From Torreya grandis (Eukaryota > Streptophyta > Pinopsida > Cupressales > Taxaceae): a DNA stretch of 64,000 nt. Location: assembly GCA_037957365.1 (NCBI GenBank), contig JARHVA010000157.1, positions 1,571,001-1,635,000 of the forward strand, in the 5' to 3' direction. The translations under genes and the position numbers were made by a program. Shown here piece by piece: positions 26,481-39,500 of this stretch (its first letter is position 1; every line of letters begins with the position of its first letter). The notes below the pieces were generated by a model. That model worked only from the letters and a program-made list of their open reading frames with translations, made no database searches and was not told the origin of the DNA.

Positions 26481-27700
26481 AAGAGACCCCAAAATTTGAG
26501 CTTCCTTTGTCGGACAATACTGCGTAGAAAGACGGCCATGTTTCATATCACTATGACAATGATGATGATAGTTATTATGATATGACATATGAGAAAATTT
26601 TTAAAATAAAAATTGATCCATTTGATAAATTTTCACATAACCTATTTGAATCTATAGGTCATGTCACATATAAGCTAAATCCACTTGGAGAAGATACAAA
26701 ACTAAATCTAGATAAGGGAAAAATAAAATTAGTAGATGAGCATGTAAATGTTTGTTACACCATACATCTATCTTGGTTAAAAACATTGAGTCAACCTTAC
26801 AAGGTATAAATTCAAGTACATCATGTGAACAATGTGGAATCCTATCAAAAGGCTTCACAACATACTTTACATATCTTGACACCATAGGATACTACAAATA
26901 CCATATTATCTATGATACTTGAACATACAATGATTTTTTTACCTTCTAATATACACAGATCAGTCATTAGACTTATAATTATAGATGAAATACCATATTT
27001 TAATTATTATCAGATCATTGTCCATAATACCAATCAATGTGAGGCACTAAAAAACCTAATTCAGAAATATAAGATCAAAGGATGCATACAAATTGCCTAA
27101 AACACGTAAAAGGAAAAATAATTTCTACCTATCATAAGATAACCATGTTTAAAAGAGACCAAAGCATAAATATCTAACCATTACTATAAATATCAATTTA
27201 ATTCATCATCCATACCTCAAGGTCAATGTACATACTTGGAACACAACTTGAAGTCTCACCACATTACAATAGTTGGTATATAATATATATGAATTATGAT
27301 ATTATCTAGCATTTATAGAGTGTCTTTTGTATATTATATTTCCTATTACATGTGGTCCTAAGGTATTGTAACTTGATATATGGGTAACGGATCAACAACC
27401 ATACTTGAATTAACACCTTGGGTAGTATTGGTCGACTGATATGTAGGTTGTTGTTAGTATTACAGATCAATGCCTTATTTTTCAACATGATAATGAAGAA
27501 GTTTATATCCAATATAATGGATATGAGGGACAACTACTGACAATTATTGGTATGGATTTACCAGTGGATAGAACAAATTTGTCAATTATTCAGTATGAAT
27601 AATTTTGGCAAAATAGGCCACCGTACAATATCTCAGAATCTTAATTTGAAGACTTGTTGGAATAAATGTTTTCCAACATATTCCAAAAACACCATAAATT
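26481..27700 (+). pseudogene. G1 coding-like region after protease, function unknown
   Basis: Several low-stop frames continue in the element's sense strand: 26,582-26,809 (75 residues, with P-L-G-E-D-T-K-L-N-L), 26,912-27,100 (62 residues), and a further segment at about 27,455-27,660 reading D-N-E-E-V-Y-I-Q-Y and F-W-Q-N-R-P-P-Y. The second piece has N-T-N-Q-C-E-A-L-K-N-L-I, which resembles the segment around the CCHC-like H/C motif of gypsy gags with its first Cys lost. None matches RT, RNase H or integrase. It could be displaced gag or an extra domain; G2 lacks most of this 1.1 kb. Confidence 0.5.
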
Positions 27701-27986
27701 AAAAAAATCCAAAAATATATTCCGCATCTACATGTTTTATTGGCTCCTTGGCATCTATGTGTTATGTCCATGTTGATGTATAGCATATTAATTACTCCTA
27801 CATACATGTGTTTCATGTTTCCATCTGAGTGTGATACAGGCATACCCAGATAAATAATGTAACAATTTTGGATGTTAGGATTTCCATTTACTCACATCAC
27901 CAAGATGTTGGGGGCATTCACCTTATTTGATCACAATAATTTCAGGTTATATCATTTTATGGTCATTTTACATTATCATCTTTGAA

Positions 27987-27988
<2 letters not shown>

Positions 27989-28055
<67 letters not shown>
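27989..28055. repeat. (TA)n microsatellite
   Basis: About 33 uninterrupted TA units within the G1 internal region. The corresponding place in G2 does not carry it. Confidence 0.95.
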
Positions 28056-28058
<3 letters not shown>

Positions 28059-28639
28059 TTTATCCATGCTTATCTTCTATAGCGTAATTGATATGCTATG
28101 TACTTGAAATTTTTGGCTAACATATTGGATCCATGGGCTACTATTATATGTTTATGCTGGTTTCTTTTGATTTAATTTATACACTTCTTTAAGTGTCTTA
28201 TAATCTTATTGTCTTATTTATTTAACATTTGAATATGTTTCATTGTTTATGGCCCCTACGCATTTGTTTGGCTCTTTAAATTTGAATGTCATTGCTTGTT
28301 TTATGGACATTAGAATATTTCATTTTTTATTTTGTGTAAATTTGCCTAAGTCATGTCCATTTGATTGTGTGGCATTTGAACATGCCCCTATTTATGGTCT
28401 CCTTAGACCATTGTCTTTTGATTTTATTTTGAGTGACCTTGCATGTGTGCTTGATTGCTTGCTTATATTTTAATGTTACTATCTAGACATTACCATGATA
28501 TTTATCATGTATCTTAAACATCAATGTGCTCACATTTTATGTACTTCAATGATACATTTACCTAGACATGTTATCTTATATGGTACATGGTTCATTCATA
28601 GTTATATGGCTATTTTATCCTTTTGAGGTGAGGAAAATA

Positions 28640-28900
28640 CTAGATTTTATCTTCCCTAACATAAAATGGGGGAATATTAGTTGGGAAATGTCATAGAGAC
28701 ATGGATTCCACACATTCATAATTTTTATATTTAGTGGGGGTATGTTTTGGAAACATGTTCCTCACAATTACTTAGAATACAACATACCCAAAATACAGTG
28801 GGGGCATGTCTTGGAAACATGTCTTCCACATTGGCACTTATATAAGTTTTCAAATTTATCAATATATAGTGGGGGAATGTTATGTTAATGTTTCATCCAC
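28640..28900 (+). repeat. Hairpin minisatellite in G1
   Basis: Four diverged units each begin GTGGGGG(C/T/A)ATG and contain an imperfect palindrome such as CATGTCTTGGAAACATG. The same unit type occurs six times in G2 at 57,690-58,075 on the opposite strand. Confidence 0.8.
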
Positions 28901-29372
28901 ACTTGTTCAAAGTTATGAATTGGCCAAAGCACACAGTGACATGATTCAAATACACATTTGTGGTAGAATTCTATACATTGGTACCATTGTAATACATAGT
29001 TGTAGCATGAGACATATCTATGGTGCATATGCTATGAAATGTGCACCTAATATTACAAAATAAAATTAGTTTTATATTTAGAAAACTTTTAAGTACTGTC
29101 ACCACCCACCAAGTTGGAATTTTATGGACTATATTGAGTGAATATACTACAGTAGTTGGTTAATTTTTTAGTATGGTTGAGGTGATTAAATCACTAATAT
29201 TTCCATGTTTTATATTTTAATTGATTATATCATCCATACTCACTAGTTTTATAGTGTGAATTAACTTTGTTAACTCACACTGACAAATTTATAAGTATTA
29301 TTGGGTTGCACAATTGAGATAGTTTTAAATATCAGGTGGCAATCCACATTTTCTCCAAAGTTGGAGGCATGG

Positions 29373-29374
<2 letters not shown>

Positions 29375-29452
<78 letters not shown>
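29375..29452. repeat. (TC)n(TA)n compound microsatellite
   Basis: About 18 TC units followed by about 21 TA units. The matching place in G2 (near 57,225-57,240) has only a short GAGAGAG seed, so the expansion is specific to G1. Confidence 0.95.
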
Positions 29453-29455
<3 letters not shown>

Positions 29456-29722
29456 AATAAAATTGTTAAAAGGCAAGGCAGTTGATTTGATACACATGTG
29501 TACTCCTAAGCCTTGATTTTTAAATTTTAATCATTTAAAATTATTTCAATTTCATATTATATACACTTATTATATACTATAACATGCTATTGGTTTCTAG
29601 TTAGTCACCTTCAAAGCACTCAAGTTGGACTAAAGCAAAGACAAGTTGTGCTATACACACATAGGTATGTGTTCCTTTCCTTTAAACTATAAATTTCACT
29701 ATTAGATTAAATTAAATGAAAA

Positions 29723-29862
29723 TGTAGATGATATTTATGAATTATATAGCACCTCAATATTGTACACTTGGAAAATTCAAACCTTGGATATTCCTCTCAG
29801 TTTTATACCTTTCTTTCTTCCACAAGCATCACATCTAATCTCTCTTGTGCCCCTTGGTATAT
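29723..29862 (+). repeat. G1 3' LTR, piece 1 of 3
   Basis: Begins TGTAGATGATATTTATG, matching the start of the G2 LTR read on the minus strand from 56,879. The alignment runs to CCCCTTGGTATAT and stops at the left end of the TIR element. The last four bases ATAT are the target duplication. Confidence 0.88.
29859..29862. repeat. ATAT target duplication, left
   Basis: Pairs with 48,615-48,618. The pre-insertion state is seen in G2, where ATAT occurs once. Confidence 0.8.
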
Positions 29863-29897
29863 GGGTAAGTGCAAAAACTTGGGGGATAAAAAGTGGC
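29863..29897 (+). repeat. Left terminal inverted repeat
   Basis: Starts GGGTAAGTGCA, then CTTGGGGGAT, and matches the reverse complement of 48,580-48,614: the first 11 bases are identical and 20 of the first 23 match, with weaker similarity to about position 35. Confidence 0.88.
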
Positions 29898-31700
29898 CTA
29901 CCCATGGACATAATTTTCTTAAAATTTCATAAATATTAAATTTTTTAGATAATTTGAGATATCTACACTCTAAATTTGAAGATGGTGTAAGAACATGAAA
30001 TGTAGAATTTCGAGTCTAGTTTCCAAAACACTAAATTTTTTTTAAAATGGTTAAGTATAACTAGGTCAAACATCTAAAATTTTAAGAGGAAATCATATTT
30101 TTTAATAAAATAGAGTATATAGATGGTTGTGTGGTGCACCATTTTTTGGGCAGCATTGAATATTATTTGAAAGCCTTTGCAGAAAATTTATGTAATATCT
30201 TCTAGTTTGTGACCTATATTTTTTCAAAGAATTTCTTTTTAATGAATTTTGAAAGTAAATAGATCCTAAAAACTAATAAACAAATGGATATTAATTTGTG
30301 TGACACACCGAAATACCTCAAAGGAAAATGAAAATCTATTTTTTTTCAAAGTGTGTAGAATTAGGCCTAGTTTATGACCATATAACTTATTTTTCACTTG
30401 GATAAATGAAAGACAAATTATATGAACATGTATAGGCATGTATCTTTGTGGAATTTAGTGTAAAAATAAAGGTATATTTAGAAATAAACATAGTTTGAAA
30501 CCTTAGATTAGTCCAAAAATTATAAAAATCATATTTTTAGAAAGAGGAGAGCATGCTTGTCATGATGGTATTAAGTTTTTGAATTTTCAAGTTCAAATTT
30601 TTAGTGTATTTGGAAATCAAAGTTTAATTTTTTTATTTTTATCATAACTCTCAAAACTTGGCTATACATTGATAGGTCCAAGCCTTTGGCTCAGGAATCC
30701 AAGCCATTCACAAGCTAAAAGGTGCAGGGTTTGAATTTAAATTTAAATAACGTGATCATGTTAATAATGTGATCACAATATTAACATTATCATGTTTTTA
30801 ACTATGTTATTAAAATTATAACATTAATTAATAACATAATCATGTTAATAACATGATGGAATTATATATTCACAACACCCAAAAACTTGAATTTGATTTT
30901 GACCTACTAAAGGATCCATTAGGCCTAGTAGTCTTAACACCAAAGTTTGGTTGATTAAGATTTGTGTTTTGGACCAATGTCATTGTCAAGATTTGATAGA
31001 ATTGATTTATAATTAGAGATTTATTAACCTATGAATCAATTTATTATTCATTTGACATGAGTCTAATCTTCCTTAAAATCTAGACACTCTTAGTTCATCC
31101 TAGACAGGGTCAATATATCAAAAGTTGGTATTTGGTGATCCACTAATCCAAATCACTCATAATTTAGTATATTTGATTTATATTTAACTCTATACATTAT
31201 TAAATAAATTATATTATCCAAAAATAAATTTGAGTATAAGGATCTTCTAACTAAGTACTAATGGACCTAGAGTATTAGGTTTTAAAGAGAGTTAAATGAT
31301 ATTATAAATGTTTAAGGATTAGTTATTTGAAAGTTGGTATTTGAAAAATAATTTATAGTCTTAAAAATATTTAAATGGTGTTTTGGAACAACAACAAATA
31401 AATCAAGGGTCATTGTATTTTGTGTCAAGAGTGTAAGCAATCCTAAAAGAGGTTGAATTTGGTTAAATGGGACTACATTAGTTTTTATGGATAATTAGTG
31501 ATACTTAGAACTTGTAAAAAGTAATTATAAAATTTATAGTATTATCTGAGTCTCTGATAAGATTTTTTGAGTTAGTAAGTGAATTTCTATAAAGATCTAT
31601 TTTCAAGGTATATCAATGCATTAATACCTTGTTTTGCATATAAGAAGTTATCTTTTGTCAATTCAAAGATGTCATAAACATACATACCATAAACATACAT
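29898..31700. other. Left arm of the TIR element, no gene seen
   Basis: AT-rich with no coding motif. The only structure I recognise is a palindromic motif cluster at 30,745-30,870. Confidence 0.6.
30745..30870. repeat. Left cluster of palindromic ATGTGATCAC/TAACATGAT motifs
   Basis: Contains AACGTGATCATGTT, AATAATGTGATCACAATATT and TAACATGATGGAATTAT. The last also occurs near the right end (about 48,371-48,388). Repeated subterminal palindromes are typical transposase-binding sites, which is inferred here. Confidence 0.7.
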
Positions 31701-34700
31701 GCCTTATTATATAACTAATTTTATCATGAGATGTCATAAAATGCATTTTTTAAACCTATGGCCAAAACTTAGCCTTTGGAGTAGCAATCTAGTTGTGTAT
31801 TTGAAGTAAATTGGGCTATTTCAAACCCCTTAAACCTAATTGAATGATTATAAAATGTGATTTTGGGGTTGATCAGCTCAAATTTCATTATCTCAATTGA
31901 AGCAATTAAATATGATTTATTTATATACAAATTCTACATGTATAAAATGTGGTTTTCAACTCAATAAACTTGAAGTCATCGGCTAATGAATGCAAATGTT
32001 GATTAGTTTAATTATGGAGGTAATTAGGGTCAAAATTAACCATGCGAACATATTTTAAATTATATATTCAATGTGATTTGGAGTGAAATTAACCCTAATG
32101 TCATGTCATATATAATTAACCAAAGAATCGATTGATTTAATCCAAGAGGCATTTGAGGCCAATTTGAACTCCTTAAAGAGCAAGATATGATTTGGGGAAA
32201 AATTAAAATTTTAATTCTATCACAAATTGATCCAGTTAGTCAAATTATGTAATTAGGGGCATGATTTGGGTAAAATTTATCCCCTAAACCAAATTTATGG
32301 ATTAATCAGTTATATAACATGTATGCAACATGTATGGATTAACCAACCCTACTTTTATCATAAATGCAAACATGTTTAGGTAATTACCACAAATAGGTGA
32401 AAAAGTAGCTCAAATTTCCTTTAATTACCTTAATGATTTGACCTTATATCTGATATCTTAAACCCTAAACCTTGTACCATTTAGCTTAAACCCTAAACCC
32501 TATACCATTTACCTTTAAACCCTAATCCATAATCCCTAAACCCTAAACCCTTTCAATTGTAGACTCTAAACCAATAAAATTAGCCCCAATTAATATCCTT
32601 TATATATAGTAAGAATAACATTCACAAGGATGAACTTGGTCAAAATTGATTTACTCATTACCATAATTGACTTTGTAGGCTCAATATATGATGATGTTAG
32701 GGCTAATTGATCCAAAAATCACATTATTTACTCGTAAATATAGGTTTAAGGATCTCAAATTTTCCCCAATCACCATCATGATTTTACCTTATATACCTAA
32801 AAACCTATACCCTAATCCCTAATCCCTAAAGTTCCTAATCCCTAAAGTCTAAACCATAACCATAAATATAAACTCTTTAAACTTTGAACCAATAATTTTA
32901 ACCCAAATTAACATCATTTAAACTAATAATTAAGTTCACAAGGCTTAGTTTGGCCTAAATCACATGATTAATTACCCCATTTGACTAATTCACTAAATCT
33001 GCATGATGACATAGGGTATAATGACAACCCAAAAACACATTCTATAGTCACAAATGGCTCTAAGTGATTCAAATTATCCTCAATTATCTTTGCGATTAAC
33101 CTTGTGTACCTTAAACCATATATACATTAAAACCTAAGCCCTAAACCATAAACCCTAAACACTATACCCTAAATTTTAAACCTTAAACCTTCCCTATTTA
33201 CCAATTGATTTTATCCCAAATAACATCCTTTGTAGTAAGAATTAGTTTTAAACATGGCATAGAGTGATTAGACATTATATACAGGTCCTTAAACTTAAAC
33301 CCTATGCCCTAATCCCTAATCACTAAAAAATAAATTGTAATCCCTATGCCCTAATTCCTACTACATGTTTTAAACATACATTTCTTATGATATAACTGAT
33401 TTTATCATGAGATGTCATAAAATCACTTTTTAAACCTATGCCCAAAACTTAGACTTTGGATTACCAATCTAGTTATACATTTAAAGTAAATTGGGGCTAT
33501 TTTGAGCCCCTTCAACCTAATTACATAACTATAAAATGTGATTTGTGGGTTAATCAACTCTAATTTCATTAGCTCAATTGAAGTAAAGAAACATTATTTA
33601 ATTATATGCAAGTTCTACATATATAGAATGTGGTTTTGAGATCAATAAACTTAAAATCATCATCTAATGAATGTAAATGTTGATTAGTTAAATTATGGAG
33701 GTAATTACGGAAAATGAGCCACATGAACCTATTTTAAATTGTATATGATGTGATTTGGAGTGAAATTAACCCTAGTGGCATGTCATATATAATTAACCAA
33801 AGAGTTGATTCTTTTAATTGAGGAGGCATTTAAGGCTAATTTGAACCCCTTCAAGAAAAAGATATGATTTGGGGAAAAATCAAAAGATTGATTCTATCAT
33901 GAATTGATCCAATTAGGCAATTTATGTAATTAAGGGTGTGATCTAGGCAAAATTGAGCCCCTAAACCAAATTTATGGCTCAATCAATTATATGAAATATA
34001 TGAAACATGTACATGTCATTACTAACCTTACTTTTATTAGAAATGCAAACATGAAGGTAATTATCATAAATAGGTGAAAAAGCATCTCAAATGTTTTTCA
34101 AATTGCCTAGTGATTGGACCCTATATCTGATATCTAAAACCCTAAACCCTATACCATTAAAATTTAACCCTAAGCCTTTAACCATTTACATTAGACCCTA
34201 AGCCATAATCCCTAAACCCTAAACCCTTTAAATTATAAACCTTAAACCCTAAACCAATAAATTTATCCCCAATTAACATCCTTTATATATATAGTAAGAA
34301 TTAGGTTCATAAGGATGAACTTGGTCAAAATTACATCACTCATTAAAACACAATTGACTTAATTTGCTCAATATGTGATGATTTAGGGGATAATTGAGCT
34401 CAAAATCACATTCTTTACTCACATATATAGGTTTAAGGAGCTCAAATTTTCCCCAATTGCCTTCATGATTGTACCTTATATACCCTAAAACCTATACCCT
34501 AAGCCCTAATCCCTAAATTTCCTAATCCCTAAAATCTAAACCATAAATATAAACTCTTTAAACCTTGAACTAGTCATTTTATCCCAAATTAACATCATTT
34601 TGACTAAGAATTAAATTCATAGGGCTCAATTTGTCCTAAATCACATGACTAATTACCCTCATTTGACTAATTCACTCAATATGCACGATGACATCTAGGG

Positions 34701-35700
34701 TATAATGACAACCCAAAAACACATTTTCTAGTCACAAATGGGTATAAGTGATTTAAATGGTCCTCAATTATCTTTGTAATTGACCCTTTGTACCCTAAAC
34801 CATATATACATTAAAACCTAAGCCCTAAACCCTAAACACTATACCCTAAATTATAAATCATAAGATTTCCATATTTACCAATTTATTTAGTCCCAATTAG
34901 CATCCTTTGTAGTAATAATTAGGTTCACATGACATAGAGCAATTAGACATTATATATAGGTCCTTAAACCTAAACCCTATGCCCTAATCCCTAAAACATA
35001 AATTGTAAGCCTTATGCCCTAATGCCCACTACATGTCACAAATATATATGCCTTTTGATACAACTAATTTTATCATGAGATGTCATAAATGCATATTTTA
35101 AACATATGGCCAAAACTTAACCTTTGGATTACCAATCTAGTTGTGCATCTAAATTAAATTGGGGCTATTTTGAGCCCCTTTAACCTAATTGTATGATTAG
35201 AAAATGTGATTTGGGGGTTGATCAGCTCTAATTTTCCCTAATTTCCATCATGATTGTATCTTATATACCCTAAAACCTATACCCCAATCCCTAATGCTTA
35301 AATTTCCTAATCATTAAACTCTAAACCATAAATATAAACTATTTAAACCCTAAACCATTCATTTTATCCCAAATTAGCATTATTTAAATTAATAATTATC
35401 TTTGCAATTGACCTTGTGTACCCTAAACATCATACCCTAAATTGTAAACTAAAAACTTTCCATATTTACCAATTAATCTAGTCCTAATTAACATCCTTTA
35501 TAATAAAAATTAGTTTCACACATGGAATAGAGTGATTAGACTTTATATAAAACTTTAAACCTAAACCCTACATACCCTAATCCCTAATCCATCAAAACCC
35601 TAAAACATAAATTATAATCCTTAATCCCTAAAACATAAATTGTAATCCCTAAACCTTATGCATTAATGCCTTAATCCCTAACGCATAATCCCTAATCTAT
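31701..35700. repeat. Hierarchical satellite, about 1.68-kb units with telomere-like runs
   Basis: Long units begin at about 31,701, 33,381 and 35,053 (shared block TTTTATCATGAGATGTCATA); the third is shortened by an internal deletion. Each full unit holds subrepeats of about 310-350 bp, for example starting CTCAAATTTCC near 32,410, CTCAAATTTTCC near 32,756 and TCAAATTATCC near 33,069. After each subrepeat head come degenerate CCCTAAA/CCCTAAT runs (32,462-32,560; 32,810-32,850; 33,140-33,190; 34,130-34,260; 34,490-34,520; 34,790-34,850; 35,560-35,690). They are not a pure telomere array. Confidence 0.85.
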
Positions 35701-36030
35701 AATAAGTATAATGTGAACACATTATTTAATAATGCAATCATGTTATTATTAATATAGACAAAACTCAATTCTCAATGTTAATTTCTAACCCCAACCAAGT
35801 ATTAAGAATAATGTGATTGCATTATTCTTATTATACACTTCTCAATATGTATGTTTAATTAAAACCTATTATAATAGATAATGTAATTGTGTAATGTAAA
35901 AATGCAATCACGTTATTCTTAATATATGCTTCTCAATATGTATACTGAATTAGAAACTAGTATAACAAATAACATGATTGTGTTATGTAATAACATGATA
36001 AAATTATTATTATTATAGACTAATATCAGT
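35701..36030. repeat. Middle cluster of AATGCAATCATGTTATT-type motifs
   Basis: At least five related motifs in both orientations (near 35,720, 35,810, 35,900, 35,970 and 35,990) between the satellite and the transposase-like gene. They share the ACATGAT/GTGATTGCATTATT core with the clusters at both ends of the element. Confidence 0.65.
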
Positions 36031-36259
36031 TTTCAATGTCTATTTTTAACCCAAATCAAGAATTCTATCCACACAAACATTCTTTATGTAATTATGTGGG
36101 ACCTGTGGTACCTATGTACTTGACCCCACATTTGAAAAGCTTAATTGTCCTTGATTGGTGAAGGATCACATTCAAGGAAGAGGAAGATATTGAAGAACAA
36201 AACACCATAGGAATTAGAAGATTTGAGAGAGAAAAACAAGATACAAATGCAAAAATTTC

Positions 36260-39200
36260 ATGGTAGATAAGGTACAAACCCTAATCCTAATAAACCAAAT
36301 GCCATAGATAATGAGCCAATTGATAATAATGAATTAAAAAATGATGAAATTGAACATAATGAACTGAATAATGATGAAATTGACCATAATAAAATTAATA
36401 ATAATGAAATTAACAATAATAAATTAGATAATGTTGAAGTTTACACTCAAAGTTCCAAGTTTTTTATTTTGTTGATGATGAGTCTATGTATGATGCTTCA
36501 CCCCCCATGAATGAATAAAATTTGATGGAAATAAATAATGATAAAATTAACCATCAATAAAATTTCATGGAAACATATAATTAATAAATAAATAATGAAT
36601 ATAATGTCATCCCACCTCTAAACAATGAAAGTAATAATGATTTTGAAACACCCTCTCAACAATTTCCAGTATTAATAAAACCTCCAAGAATTGTGCATAG
36701 AAAAGACAAGTACTTAATTGAAGTCAATGAAAATATTTTGGAATAAATACATTAAAAAATGTCTTATCACCATTCAAGAATATTGGCTCAACAAATTTGG
36801 GATACTTTCTTTCATAATTTATATTATGATAGTCAAAGATGCCAATTATTTGTTTCATTGATAAAATTTATTATGATGAGACCTATAATGTACACATTAG
36901 GACTTATAACATCTAACATGAATGATTAAAACAATGAAATTGTTGAAAATATACATGATTCATATCATACTGAAGGCCCAAAATCATGTACCTAAGATTG
37001 TAATGTTGCCTGGAATCTACTTATAATTTGTGTAGTAAGGGATAAAATAGGGGAAAATGAATGGTTTCAAAAATAAGTCAAATACTTAATATAAAAAGAA
37101 AAATAATAATGAAAGCAATTGTAAGACATGAAAGGCATAATGAACCTAATACTAATGAGCTCTAGGCATTATCTAGTAGACTTCCATAAAAGGATAAGGC
37201 TATTGTTGATACTCTCAAAGAGTTGCTCAATTTTGGAAAGACAATATAAGAGTTTCACCCAATGCAAGAGATGTGAAAAGAAGAGTTGGTTATCATAACT
37301 ATAAACCACATCCAAAACATTTAATGGATATGAATCAAACACAATTTTACTCTAAGTTTTTAGAAAAACATTCACAAATTTCTAATTTTCAAAGATATTT
37401 TGAGATGGCCAAACCTTTTTATGTAAAAGTAAATCACACATGCATCACTTGTTTTAGGCAACATGTTGTATTTTAAATGCTCTATGATGTTTTTTACCAT
37501 ATTCATTGTACTTTTCATACTAATGAAAAAAATTACGATTGTGGCATTGAATTTCCACCAAATTTATCCAGATAATTTATTCCAATTATCTTTCACAAAA
37601 AATAGGAGGGACAATTATTTTAGAACAAATCATGTTTAAATGAAAATTATAGCATTTTTGGTAGATTGCCAAAATTAAAAAAATTATATATGAGGAGGTT
37701 ACAAGTGTAATTGGATAGGAATTAGTTCATTTAAACAAATTTAAATCAGTGACTTATCAAGTAAAAGATGGTAAAGAATCTAAAAGGTATGATCTTGTTA
37801 CAAAAAAAATCCCTGTTTCTAAATTTTTTGCTTAAATTTTGGGAGAAGATTGTTTATGACTATACAAGGCACACACACAAGGCTAGATGGTTAGATGAAC
37901 ATTTCAAGATAAGAAAGGATACATTCCCACTTGTTTTGATTATTTTAGTAGTTGATTTTCTTAAAAATTACACATTCAAACCCCAAATGAATGTTCAATC
38001 ATAGTTTTACAACTTATCATAAGTTGTCATATTTGTGCATATAACATTCATGCATGCACATGATAGTATAGAGAAATAATGGAAAATATTAATGGAGTAC
38101 CATTTCTTTATTAATGATGACTAATCACATTATTCAAATTATGTGCAAGGTTATTTTCAAAAGTTATATGAACATTTGAATCAAAGGAACATTACTTTCA
38201 ATTAACATTACATTTAGTCAGACAATTACATGTCATAATTCAAAAATCTATGGATGTTTTATTAGTTGAGCAAGATGCACATTATCACTATTTTAGAACA
38301 CATTTGGAGTTTCACTAAGGCTATACATGGAAAATGGGAGCATGACGGTGCTCAAGCATGTGTAAAAGAGTTATTTCAAGGGAGGAGTTGAAATTTTATG
38401 AGGTTGTTCATTTGATAAATACAAAACTTGTGGTTGAATAGTGTAATAAGAACATGTGTCATGGTGCTCAACCAAATTTTATTATTCATAGAAATTTTTG
38501 GTTAATGGAGGAATAAAACTTGGTAAAAGGTGAGGATTATATGAATCAAATGGGTTCAAGTGACCTCTACTCATTTCGTAGTTCAAATGCAAGTTCTTGG
38601 ACTATTCATACAAGATATTTGACATGTTTCTATTTTCAAGCATGGACTCTATTTGGAATGAGTGTGAGTCATAAGAGTGGTTGGATGATTGGAGTTCCAA
38701 ACCTCTAATTCCAATCAATACATATCAAGTTTTAATAGCATTACAATTTACAAATAAGACATCATCAGATGACTTTGACCATGTATCTAATCTAGTGCAG
38801 CTAGGTAGAATATTTTTCATTATGTACAATTTATTTTCATTATATATCTTCATATTATCACTAAAAATATTTTTTTGATATGGGTCATGTTTATTAAGTA
38901 ATTTCAAATGAATATAATGAAGGGGTCACTGATTATTACTTGTGTCAGTGTATAGAGAGAAAAAAAATTGATTTCCACAGTTATAGATGGAGAAAACATT
39001 AACTATCCCACTAGGTTAGTGGTAGTCATTGGAACTTGGTTTCAATGATATCCTATAAAATATTTACATAAATGGTTGTTTGAAGAGTTTGAAATGCATA
39101 GGAATCTACTAAACTATTCAAATTTGATTCTTACAATGAATATTCAATTACACAAATATCATGAGAAGTCATTAAATAAGAAACTTTGGAAAGTTTGGGA

Positions 39201-39276
39201 GTCAAACCATGAAGTTATTCTTGATACTATCAAGGTTAGAGTGTATCATAGTGGTTCATTAGATTTAAATACATAG
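36260..39276 (+). pseudogene. Transposase-like gene of the TIR element, broken
   Basis: An acidic Asn/Glu/Ile-rich repeat region (about 36,290-36,430) is followed by a conserved-looking body in shifting frames. Notable segments: H-T-C-I-T-C-F-R-Q-H at about 37,436 (a Cys/His cluster), R-W-L-D-E-H-F at 37,890, V-V-D-F-L-K-N-Y-T-F at about 37,948, S-D-N-Y at about 38,220, W-S-F then H-G-K-W-E-H-D-G-A at about 38,305-38,355, and a C-terminal domain 39,076-39,276 with H-R-N-L-L-N-Y-S-N-L and K-L-W-K-V-W-E-S. The spaced Asp residues in D-F..N-Y, S-D-N and E-H-D-G suggest an RNase H-fold DDE/D transposase; this is inference from pattern and location. The last frame ends at TAG 39,274-39,276, next to a possible donor GTATGT at 39,277 and acceptor at 39,386. 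Confidence 0.6.
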
Positions 39277-39500
39277 GTATGTTGACTTTTCAAATTTAGA
39301 AGTAATAAATTTTACCAAATGTTTTTTATTTTCTAGATAGTACATATAAATTTTATTTTCAATTACTTACTAACAATTTTTTGTAGGTTAGTGGTGTCAG
39401 ATAAGCTTCCACCTTCACATGGTTATCAATGGTAGTAAATAATTATATATTATTTAAGATAAGATAATCTCAATTTGGATGTGATATAATCTTAGGAAAT
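39277..39500. other. Possible intron or 3' end of the transposase-like gene
   Basis: A GTATGT at 39,277 and TTTTTTGTAG ending 39,386 could bound a 110-base intron, followed by a short low-stop piece. It could equally be 3' UTR. The 556-bp satellite begins at 39,501. Confidence 0.3.

Larger units (their letters stand above)
27701..29722 (+). other. G1 non-coding 3' internal region, shared with G2
   Basis: It aligns across its length with the minus strand of G2, 59,060 to 56,897. Anchors include GCATCTATGTGTTA-like sequence near 27,747, AAGTCATGTCC at 28,349, GAGGTGATTAAATCACT at 29,179 and CTCCAAAGTTGG near 29,353. Two microsatellites and a hairpin minisatellite lie inside. The purine tract before the 3' LTR (29,708-29,722) has decayed. 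Confidence 0.8.

Noticed and set aside
29301..29516. 71-residue frame with Ser-Leu and Tyr-Ile repeats
   Set aside because: It is the translation of the (TC)n(TA)n microsatellite.
32450..35690. Telomere or chromosome end
   Set aside because: The CCCTAAA-like motifs are degenerate, mixed with CCCTAAT and CCCTATA, and embedded in longer satellite units with normal sequence on both sides.
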